Assembly: GCA_943704525.1 (NCBI GenBank) | Contig: CALSCQ010000261.1 | Location: 2,501-13,193 of the forward strand | Source: Pigoraptor vietnamica | Lineage: Eukaryota > Opisthokonta > Filasterea | DNA length: 10,693 nt | Reading direction: 5' to 3' | In this document: positions 1 to 8,000 of the stretch, one piece after another | How positions within the stretch are numbered: position 1 is the first letter of the stretch | How the letters are laid out: the number at the start of each line of letters is the position of its first letter | Made by a program: the position numbers and the translations under genes | The notes under the pieces: generated by a model | Database searches by the model: none | What the model saw: only the letters and a program-made list of their open reading frames with translations | What the model was told of the DNA's origin: nothing

Positions 1-1575
1 GTCCGTGTGCTTCCTTTCGTCAAGTGCCCCGAGTTTTTCGCCGAGGTCATGGGCGATGCTCTCTTCGCAGAAGACCATTTTAGCGCTTCACTTTCGGGTG
101 CTTTTGCGGAGGAGCGGAAATCGCGCGCAGCCACAGCTACGGAAGACGACATGTGCATCTCGCGGCGCTTATTTCTTCTTGCCGCTTGCGCTGGTACAGA
201 GGCTGCTCTTGCTCGTGCTATTAGATATGCACCCGTGCCATTTACCGCGCTCGCACAGGAGACGCAGGAGAAGATTGCGGCAGCGGCGTTTCGCGCGGGA
301 AACGAGGCGATGGCGGCAAAGCTGCGTGAAATTGGCCCGTGTGCTCGTCAGCGCGAGGACTGTGGCCTCTATGATTTGCTTGTGTTGCTCTTGCGAGGCG
401 ACTATGAGGCTGCCAAGCGGCTAGCCTCCAGTGTGGATGAGTATTCCATGTCTCGCGTGATGCGGTCGCTGTTGCTTTATGGGGCGAGAGACGCGCTCAT
501 GCACGCGAAGGCGGAGGGCTGGCTCAAATACGACATGCTGTTGCTAACCAAATACGAGGAGATGAACTTTTATTGGTGGCCGGAGGGCCTTTCGCCGCCG
601 TCGTCGTGCAGCTTGTCTCGTGATGCCCTTGACATACTCGTTGCGCTTATAAAGGATGAGAGCTACGCTCGCTATGGGGGCGATATTTCCAAGGTATTGT
701 TTGTGCCCGTAATCGAGAGTGGCAATGTTGATATGCTTCGCTGCCTCTGCGAGCACATCGACGTGGTTGAAGTCTTCAACGGCTCTTTGATTAGTGGGGA
801 GCGGGTCGAAAACGTGGCCATTGCGGCGGGTTATTACGACATGGTCGCGTACATGATCGACGTGAATTCGCGCGCGGTGCCGGTATGCCGGACATTCTCG
901 AGGGTCGACTCGCCGTATTTCGACCCTGTGCGCATTCCATTCGATTTAAAGAACTCGCTAGAGACGGCCGTCCGGGCGGGAAACGTGGCGCTGGCGTTCA
1001 TGATCGACCGGCGCCTTCCTGGACAGCGCGTGACGCTGAGTGCGGCCGTCCGGTCGCGTCGGTGGAAACTATTTCGCTGGGTGCTTGGGCGAGGTGCGGT
1101 CGATGACGAGGAGTTGCGGCGCGCATTTCTGGCGGCAATCGAAGGCGGCCTTCTGGATTTCGTGCATTGGTTTGAAACTCATCGGCCCGACATCATCGTG
1201 AAAGCGCACGCCGACGTGAAACACTCGTTGCTGCATGTGCGTGACATGCGATTTGTGCGCTCGTTACTCGAAGGAAACCGCTGGGGCATCGAGCTTCCTA
1301 TCTGGTCAAGTGAGTCTGACGGTCCGGCGCCAGTCTCCTACGATACTTTCGCTGTTGAGCGATCGCTTGGGATTTACCTTGTTGAGGGACCCCTTCCTTT
1401 CTGTGACTGGGCGTGTCGGGGCAGGCGAGACATTTTGCAGGCCGCCATTGACTATGACATTCCGTGTGCCGCAGAGCTTTCTGGCCGTTGGCGGACCATA
1501 GCCGAATCTCGATATTGCCCCCCGCGCGTGCTTCAGTGGCTTCGGGATGCGTTGGATGCGAACAAATTCAAATGA
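1..1575 (+). CDS. Divergent ankyrin-repeat protein, 5' partial, intronless
   Basis: The frame is open from the first base to the TGA at 1573-1575, about 524 codons with no intron. No ATG precedes it in the window; the first in-frame ATG is at 49 and lies inside protein-like sequence, so the true start is probably upstream. Repeated helix-pair units resemble degenerate ankyrin repeats: a small-residue helix, a Gly, then an Asp/hydrophobic helix such as AGYYDMVAYMI. They lie near 715-756, 817-861, 961-1020, 1039-1098, 1126-1190, 1411-1475 and 1510-1550. Ankyrin repeats bind other proteins; no enzymatic motif is visible, and the target is unknown. I see no clear F-box, signal peptide or membrane segment. 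Long, degenerate ankyrin proteins of this style are common in giant DNA viruses of amoebae and in some protists. The lack of introns, unlike the two neighbours, fits a transferred or retroposed gene but does not prove it. The coding call is firm; the family call is moderate. Confidence 0.8.
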   Translation, partial: VRVLPFVKCPEFFAEVMGDALFAEDHFSASLSGAFAEERKSRAATATEDDMCISRRLFLLAACAGTEAALARAIRYAPVPFTALAQETQEKIAAAAFRAGNEAMAAKLREIGPCARQREDCGLYDLLVLLLRGDYEAAKRLASSVDEYSMSRVMRSLLLYGARDALMHAKAEGWLKYDMLLLTKYEEMNFYWWPEGLSPPSSCSLSRDALDILVALIKDESYARYGGDISKVLFVPVIESGNVDMLRCLCEHIDVVEVFNGSLISGERVENVAIAAGYYDMVAYMIDVNSRAVPVCRTFSRVDSPYFDPVRIPFDLKNSLETAVRAGNVALAFMIDRRLPGQRVTLSAAVRSRRWKLFRWVLGRGAVDDEELRRAFLAAIEGGLLDFVHWFETHRPDIIVKAHADVKHSLLHVRDMRFVRSLLEGNRWGIELPIWSSESDGPAPVSYDTFAVERSLGIYLVEGPLPFCDWACRGRRDILQAAIDYDIPCAAELSGRWRTIAESRYCPPRVLQWLRDALDANKFK

Positions 1576-1857
1576 ATTGAAAATGTTGCCGCCTGCACAT
1601 GCAATGCACAGTCACTCAATGCTCGCTTGAGTTGGCGTCTTTGGCATAATGTTGTGGTCACTCAATGTTCCGAGTCATGACGACGGCCGCGTTTGCCGCA
1701 CGCACTAGCATACGCCCCAATATTACCTAACATTCACAAACTTTGTAATGCATGTTCTCGGGACTGGGGCAAAGATCTTCGCACCCTTTGCGCATGGCCT
1801 GAATTCACAGTAGCCGAAGGGCTCCAAGTCATGCACCCCATGGAATTCACCCGTCGT
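1576..1857. other. Convergent intergenic spacer
   Basis: This 282-bp stretch separates the stop of the ankyrin gene (+) from the stop of the zinc-protein gene (-), so it should hold both 3' ends. I see no AATAAA on either strand here. An 11-bp direct repeat, GTCACTCAATG, occurs at 1611-1621 and 1657-1667. Part of the right half would become coding if the zinc gene uses its alternative last frame, which stops at 1847. Confidence 0.6.
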
Positions 1858-1970
1858 TTAGAAGAGACACTCGCTGAGGGTCGGCTCCGCAAGTGTCGTA
1901 TCGCACACGACGGCTTCGTCCCCAACGGAACGGCGGAGGCTGCAGTTCATTCGGTGCCTGTGACAGTCCG

Positions 1971-2008
<38 letters not shown>

Positions 2009-4464
2009 CTTGCGATTAGGCAATAAAGTCGCTTGCACGCACGCACAGAAGTCGCCAACATCTGCATCTGCACTCACGACTGTCTCGTTAGAGTGACCGC
2101 ACCACAAACACGGATCCCGCCTTTCCACCCCAGTCATGCGTACAGCTTTGCCACTCAGAGAGGCCGCAGTGGGTCGTCCCAGCATTTCTTCCAAAAAGGC
2201 GACTCACCATAGGAAATGGTCTGCGCATGCGACGGCGTTTGATATTGCCTTAAGCCCTTCCTTAGACCTGGAAAATGAAGGGGCGTCAGCAACATCGCAA
2301 GTAAGACATGTGGGCAGCAGGCGGCGTGCATACATGTACAGTCACACCTCAACACCCACGCAGGCACCACACACTCGCCCCCACCTACGTACACATGCAC
2401 ATACAGCGCACACACACCATGTGGCGGAAAACACCGAGTAGTGTCTGTCCCGAATCTTATCGAAGCACGCGGCACACGCAAACAGTCGGCGGGCGTCCAA
2501 TTCATCGCACTGGCTGTTGCAACACTTGACCTACGCCGAGGGTATGCGAGAGAGTATTGTGAGCCGCCAACAAGTGCCTATAAATTACACACGAGCCAGA
2601 GCGACAGAGCACCCCAAGAGACGTTGCAAGCAAAAGTAGATCGACTCACCATTCGCCCCATTTTGCAAGAGAAGAGCTTCCCGTGCGACGGGTGCGCTCT
2701 CAAGTGCTCGCTCAAGTGGCCGCGACCGTCGCAAAAGTACGTGCTGAGATGCGTGCGCGTGTTTGTGTGCGTGAGTATGTGTGTGTGCGTATGTGTGTGG
2801 TTGGAGGTGGAGAGTAAGGGGATTCGAATGCTCATTCGCCTGAAGCACTCCGCTAACACAAAGCACGAGGCGGCACGCGCGAAGACATTGCGCCCACAAG
2901 CGCACACGTCCACGCGCGCATACACACACACACACACACGCGCGCACGCGCGCACGCATGGACGTTCGCACAGCACTTACCCGCAATCGAAGCAATGGAC
3001 GAGATTGGTGCGCACGCCGCACGCCGAACACGACGCCGAGGCCGCTTCTTTTCGGATCTTCGCACACCTTCAGGCACACATTTATCAGTCTTACAAGCAC
3101 ACCACGTACACATACACAACTCACTCACATGCACATGCACACCACACCCTCCCCCACACGCACACACACACACATTGCACACAACTAAGTACAATAGCGC
3201 ACGTTACACACGCCCTAAGCACGCGCGCAACTAAGCACGCTCACTGACACACGTTTCACACGCCACACATGCATCCACTCACTTCGGCAAGTACTCCTGC
3301 CAGAGGGGTCCCGCACCCGCGCGCTCCGCCTCCGACGCGACGTCTCTTTTTTTCCCTTTTCCCATGAGTTGCGCCACTTCCTTCGCCGCTCTTTCGGCGA
3401 CGCCCACAGTGCAGTCGACCGGCAAATGCCCCACGCGGTTACATTTCCAGCTGCAACAGCGGGTGATGCCTTTGGGCACTTATGTAACAGTGCCAACGTC
3501 CAATGCGTCTCAACAATCTCACAAGACGCGCTCGCGCTCTCACGCACACTCTCACGTACACTCTCACGCACACACAACACACCAGGAACAACAGGGGAGC
3601 ACACACGCGGAACAGACACCCATACGGGCGCTGTAACATTCGCCGATATCCCGTACCATGCGTATGAAGAGAGAGTCGTCGTCTCGTGTTCGAATGCCGG
3701 GGGCGGTGATAGTGTTTTCTGAGTCCCACTCACGCCCACGGACCCCTTGGCGCCCAATAAGGAAGCCGAAGGTGCTTTGCGCAGGCCAAAAAAGGACACT
3801 TCCGCACCGTCGTTGTCCGATCCGTCGGATTTTTTGCTGTCGCTGGGCGCTGACTCGTCCCCAACTGCAGGCAACGTAAATTTGTCGCTCGAGGTAAGAA
3901 CACAACGGCGGCGCTACAACGGCATCAACGTCGGATCACGTGCCGAAACGACTAGCGCAAACCAGCGCAGCGTGCTGTCGTCGCCCAGGGGACTCAACAT
4001 AGCCGCTGTTCGCACGTTCTCTCCAAAAATCGATAAACGGCAAGTTACTGACGTACACGCTACACAAAACATTCGGACGCCACGCGCAGCGGAACCCACA
4101 GAATGGCCCTGGAATGGGCACACGCGGCGCATCTCTCGCCACTTCGCGCCGTTGCGGGTGCGTCAGGTGATACGGCGCGTAACGCTCGGCTGCAATGGGA
4201 AAGGCGCTGACGTCAGAGTCCAATTCACACGTAGAAAGAACGACGAGTGCACGTGAGGCACTCGAACGAATTCTACACTGCGTGCGCACACAAGCAAACG
4301 GATGCACACTTCGAACTCGCAGAGAGGACATACACACCCTTCTGTCCCGGGCGGCGGCGCGGCCCCTCCCGCACCGTGTCTTTCGTCAAATCGGACGCAC
4401 TGAGTTCCCCGGTGGCGACCTTATAGCCACGGAGGTTGTGGAGTATCGTGTGCACGCCGGCCAT
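1858..4464 (-). CDS. Cys/His-rich zinc protein: CCHC knuckle plus UPF1-CH-like region, 10 exons
   Basis: Spliced minus-strand gene inferred from splice sites, phase and motif continuity. Exons, read leftwards: 4464-4338, 4189-4049, 3864-3657, 3450-3283, 3067-2981, 2743-2650, 2509-2418, 2267-2208, 2120-2043, 1957-1858. They total 1155 nt, giving 384 residues and TAA. The start has a strong context (GCAAAATGGCC). Residues 1-90 are basic and contain FCGFRC. Residues 91-158 are Ser/acidic linker. Joining exons 3 and 4 completes a canonical zinc knuckle, CWKCNRVGHLPVDC (C159, C162, H167, C172). Then follow C228/C231, C240/C243, C248 in FCDGRG, H253/H257/H261, C270, C276, C287/C290, C320 and C330/C333. 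The FCDGRG-His-CxxC order recalls the zinc-binding CH domain of UPF1 and, less closely, UBP zinc fingers; no helicase follows. A role in RNA binding or RNA quality control is inference only. The exon 2 donor (4048), the exon 5 and 9 acceptors and the last exon's frame are the least certain points. Confidence 0.66.
1958..2042 (-). other. Intron 9 of the zinc gene, with a 37-nt poly-C tract
   Basis: On the minus strand this 85-bp intron reads GTGCGT, then a CTAAT branch-like site, then about 37 C, then GACTGTCACAG. The phase-2 junction gives GC|G. An alternative upstream donor, GTC|GTGAGT with exon end at 2078, fits phase 0 and leads to a different C-terminus stopping at 1847. I prefer the first because the last exon then has clearly higher GC at third codon positions (about 24 of 32 codons against 19 of 36). 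Confidence 0.55.
1972..2008. repeat. Poly-G homopolymer (37 nt)
   Basis: An uninterrupted run of G on the plus strand. On the minus strand it is a pure C tract just upstream of the AG of the last intron of the zinc gene, where it may act as a polypyrimidine tract. Its length is likely to vary, both biologically and through sequencing error. Confidence 0.95.
2330..2417. repeat. CA-rich low-complexity stretch (plus strand)
   Basis: Irregular CA-rich DNA such as CACACTCGCC and ACACACACCA. In the gene model it falls in intron 7 of the zinc gene (2417-2268), where the sense strand is TG-rich directly after the GTGTGT donor. Confidence 0.7.
2744..2980 (-). other. Intron 5 of the zinc gene, with facing TG and CA runs
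   Basis: This 237-bp intron has the best donor in the window (GCGG|GTAAGT) and ends in CATCTCAG. On the sense (minus) strand it carries an 18-nt GT run near its 5' end (plus coordinates 2922-2939) and CA runs near its 3' end (around 2764-2799, the longest uninterrupted one at 2778-2787). These are complementary and could fold back. The flanking exons join in phase to give HCFDCG then TYFCDG. Confidence 0.65.
3068..3282 (-). other. Intron 4 of the zinc gene
   Basis: This 215-bp intron starts at a strong donor (CCGAA|GTGAGT) and is TG-rich on the sense strand, which appears as CA repeats near 3139-3176 on the plus strand. It has a CTGATA branch-like site and ends GCCTGAAG. The acceptor lacks a pyrimidine tract, so it is weaker than the others, but it is the one that keeps phase with the CSACG zinc exon. 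Confidence 0.55.
3450..3657 (-). other. Intron 3 of the zinc gene, splitting the CCHC knuckle
   Basis: The intron itself runs from 3656 to 3451 (GTACGG...GTTGCAG, 206 bp); the feature includes one flanking exon base on each side. Exon 3 ends with two bases of a Cys codon (TG) and exon 4 supplies its third base (C), which gives C-W-K-C-N-R-V-G-H-L-P-V-D-C. The unspliced reading gives only a CX3C-spaced pseudo-knuckle. The restored exact CX2CX4HX4C spacing is the best single proof of this gene model. Confidence 0.75.
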
Positions 4465-5054
4465 TTTGCGAGGGTTGCCGTTCGGGCGAGAGGTGCTTTT
4501 GTGCGTGAAGAAAAGAGCGTACAATCTTGCTTCATGCCCGCGTAACATTTTAGTTACACATCACGTGATGGAACGTGACTGTCGTTTCTATGGCAATCGC
4601 TGGAAAGGTGACCATCCGCCCAAAGTCGACGGGGGGAATTAATTTGAAATGTGCGCCAAAATGCACAAATTTCTCCAAAATCGCAATTTATTCGTCGTCA
4701 GCGAGAAGTCCAGGTGCGCACGGCAGAGCGAAAGTGCCTCACACGCACACACACACGCATACACACCGTGCGTTCTTCCTTCTACTCTCCTATTGTCCCG
4801 CGACTTCTACAAGACACACTGTGCTGCGTCTCGCATTGTCGCGTGCTTCTGCGTCATTGTTTTCTCTCTCTTACGCTGTTCACAGCGCAAAACGTGTTAC
4901 GCACATCGATCGCGTTGCAAGCTATTCGTCACCCTCTCTTCTCTCTCAGACTTGTGTCATTGCTTTGAGATGACGTACCAACGCTCCTGACGTCCGCTGT
5001 CGTGCTCCCACCCCCTCTGAGGGAGGGAGAGAGGCGAGGCCTCGACCACAGAGA
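4465..5054. promoter_or_regulatory. Bidirectional intergenic region with both 5' ends
   Basis: This is the 590 bp between two divergent start codons, so both promoters and 5' UTRs should be here. It holds a TCACGTGA palindrome (4561-4568), a CA-rich patch near 4739-4766 and, from about 4770 to 5000, pyrimidine-rich plus-strand DNA including CCTCTCTTCTCTCTCAG ending at 4949. That last element looks like a 3' splice site, so the NACHT gene may have a 5'-UTR intron. No clear TATA box is visible. An in-frame TGA at 4971-4973 precedes the ATG at 5055, which supports that start. Confidence 0.55.
4739..4766. repeat. CA microsatellite patch
   Basis: Short imperfect CA repeats (CACACGCACACACACACGCA and following) in the divergent spacer. 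No gene overlaps it. Confidence 0.8.
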
Positions 5055-8000
5055 ATGGCGACGCCAGAGGCCATCGTCGCACACTACACGTCGGAAGGGC
5101 CGTTGTTCGACAATTTGCCATCGTGCGCAGCGCCCTCAGATCCAGCTGCGGCGCCCTTTCGGTCGTCCGACGAGCGGACGCCGTCGGGAAAATCCGTGCG
5201 AAGAGACGTCGCGCTGAGCCGAACGGGGGACGAACCCACGACCTCCTGGTTTGACATCTCCGGCAATGTCGCGGCGGCTATTCCGAAGCGCGACTCGTCA
5301 GGGTGGAACACGGTGCGCGTGTACGTGAGCGCACATGGCCCCGATGCGCGCCTCGAACTGGATCATTTGCACGCGGTCGTCTTTCCCGCACTTGCGCGCC
5401 GCTGCCTCTCCAAGCGCCTGCGTCTGCTCCCCGTTGTGCCCGACTGGATTCGCGGCGAAAACGTGGGGCTTCCCGTGCGTCTGGAGGCTATCGATGCGAG
5501 CCGCCCCTTGTTTGTTGGCGTGCTGGGAGCGACGTGCGGCCCTGTGGTGAGGGCGTACGAAGGGGAGATGCGGCTGCGCGAGTGCGATCAGTGGATCGGC
5601 GGCGTCTTGCCTGCGGGGTCTGCGTCGGTGGCGGAGATTGAGTGGACGCATGGGTTCATGCACGCACCCGCCGAGACGATTGCCTTCCTGTGCAGGAGAG
5701 AGACGGTACGTTGTCTTCTGTGTTTGTCTGTCTGTGTGTGCGTCTGTGTGTGTGTGTGTCTGTCTGTCTGTGCGTCTGTGTGTGTGTGTCTGTCTGTCTC
5801 TCTCTGTGTGTGTGTGTGTGTGTGTGTGTGTCTGTGTGTGCGTCTGTGTGTCTGTGTGTGTGTGTGTGTCTGTGTGTATCTGTGTGTCTGTGTGTGTCGG
5901 TGTGTGTGTCTGTATCTGCTTGTACTATGTACATGGTGATAGCGCGTGGCGAGTGCGTGTACGCATGTTATGTGCGTGTGCGCGTGTGTCTATGCAAATC
6001 GATGCGTGTTGTTTTTCCCTTCGCGAGTTACGTCATTGTTACCTTGTGCCTCTCGTCACTTCTCACCAAAAAATTCCTAACCTGATCTCCGTTCCCTCCT
6101 TCGTCTCATAACGCGCACAAACAGTCCAACGAAAGTGCCGCACATCTCTTTGAGCGCGCGTCGTCCTTCATCCCTTCGAACCGCTCGTTTGTGTACGGCG
6201 ACGTCCTCTCCAACCCCTCGGAGCTCGAGTCGTTCGGCGCCCGCCTCCTCTCAATGCTGTGGGCGGCCATTTCAGCCATGCACCCTGACGCATGTGTGAC
6301 GCAACCAAACACACCGGTCGACGCCGTCGCACGCATGCTGCGCGAGCGCGAGCTGCACCTCGAGCACATGTCGGCGCAGGCGGCGTCGTTCGTCGGTCCC
6401 TCGAAGGCCATGCGGTCCGTGCAAAACTACATCAGCGCGATCGCAGGCACACCGATGGGCGAGGCATCGCCCCCGCTGTTGGTCGTCGGCCCGAGCGGAA
6501 TCGGAAAAACGGCCACCATCGCAAAGGTCGCCGCAGATCTCATGGGGGAGAGGCGCGCGCCCCCCGCGGTCGACTCGCCCGCGTCCAGTCACGTGTCGGC
6601 GCACCCTTTTGCCGTGCGTTCGGAAGAATCGATACCCCTCGCCAGGAGCGACGTCGTCGTCACGTCGGCGTCGGTGACGTCATCCAACTCGCGGCGTCCC
6701 TCGCTCGTCATTCCCGACACGGCGTTCGAGGATCCCTTTCTCTTTGTGCACTTTTGCGGCCCAGTGCCGGGCTCTACCGACCTGCGTCACGTGATGTACC
6801 GGCTGTGCTACGAGTTGCGGCAGTTCAACCAGCGTCTCGGGTTCGTGCGCAGCCGAGATCTCGGCAGCGGGAGGCCGTCGGAAGACGCGTTGGCGCAGGA
6901 GGCGGCGCATGACTCCGACGCCCTGTATCTCGGTGTGGACGGCGTGAAGGCGCCGAGCGACCGCGCGGACGGCGGCGTTGAGGTGACGGTGGATAAGGGG
7001 GACTTGTTGGGCGTGCCACGTGACTTTAAGCGGCTGAACGAAGCGGTTGCGACTGAGCTGCGGCGCGCTGGGTCGCGTGTGGGCGCAATAGTGGTGATTG
7101 ACGGACTGAACCAGCTGAGCGACCCTCACGGGCTGATGTGGCTGCCGGACCCCCTCCCGATTGGCGTGAAGGTGCAGTGTTGAAAGAATCCTCCGTCACG
7201 TGATGGCGACGGCCTTGCTGTTTTGGGGGGAAAGGAGTGCCTTGCACCTATTAGCTGTGTGTGTGTGTGTCTGTGTGTCTGTGTGTGTAGGCAAAGTTTC
7301 TGTGGGCATGTGTGTGTTTTGTGTAGGGACTTTCTCGTATGCAAGCTAATAATGCGTAACACACACACACACAGGTCATTCTGTCGTCCGGCCCCGGTGA
7401 CTGCGTCACAGCTCTCCGCAACCGCACCGACAGCCTCGAGCACGTCGACCTTCAGCCCCTTGCCGAAGCGCACGCGCGCGATGTCCTCGTCGCCCGCCTC
7501 TCCCGACACATGGGACCGTCCGGGTCTGGCGACCTCTCGGTGCACCCCGGCGTCACGTGCCCGTCTGTTCCCGAGGCGGTCATGTCGGCCATTCTCTCCA
7601 AGGCAGACTCGAAATTGCCCTTGTATCTCTCGATTGCGGCGTCAGAGTTGCACGTCCGTGCCGATCGCCTCGTGCTCGCGAAGGGGATGGCGAGGGAGGC
7701 TGCGTTTGAGGCCGTCGTCGACGATCTCCCGCCGACGGTGGAGGGCCTCATTCGCTCCCTGATCAAACGACTTGAAACGAGCTACGGCCAGCGCGTCGTG
7801 GGCTCGTTCTTCACCCTTCTCCGCCTGTCACGTGACGGGCTGTACCTCCAGGAGCTTGTCGAGGCGATGGGCGCCGGCGGACTTCCCCTTCCGGCATCGC
7901 TGTGGCTGCCGTTTGTTTCCGAATTGAGTCCGTACGTCCGGGGTGGCGGTGCGGGCGGCTGTGTGGAGGGTCCGCTGGACTTCTTTCACAGGGACGTGTC

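Noticed and set aside
2022-2027. AATAAA on the plus strand as the ankyrin gene's poly(A) signal
   Set aside because: It lies about 447 bp past the stop codon, inside the opposite gene's last intron, where it overlaps no other 3'-end signal.
1847-2194. A minus-strand frame of 115 codons with a poly-proline run
   Set aside because: The prolines come from the poly-C tract, which lies in an intron in the phase-consistent gene model; only the parts flanking the tract are used as exons.
2441-3247. A 268-codon plus-strand frame with a finger-like stretch SFPCDGCALKC followed by a GTACGT donor-like site
   Set aside because: It lacks the His ligands, runs into TH-repeat translation of CA DNA, and overlaps minus-strand exons with better phase and motif support.
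3688-3712. A GTTCGAATGCCGG motif like a tRNA T-arm
   Set aside because: The five bases on each side of the TTCGAAT loop do not pair, and no acceptor or anticodon stem is present on either strand.
3215-3874. A single 219-codon minus-strand ORF as an unspliced gene
   Set aside because: Only its first third is protein-like. After 3657 it drifts into repeat translation, whereas splicing to 3450 restores a perfect zinc knuckle.
2885-4766. CA-repeat blocks as a CRISPR array or satellite
   Set aside because: The units are dinucleotides with no constant repeat length and no unique spacers of even size.
5642-6111. Open frames of 147 and 157 codons full of VCVCV/SVCLS across the TG repeat
   Set aside because: They are translations of a TG/TC microsatellite inside a well-supported intron.
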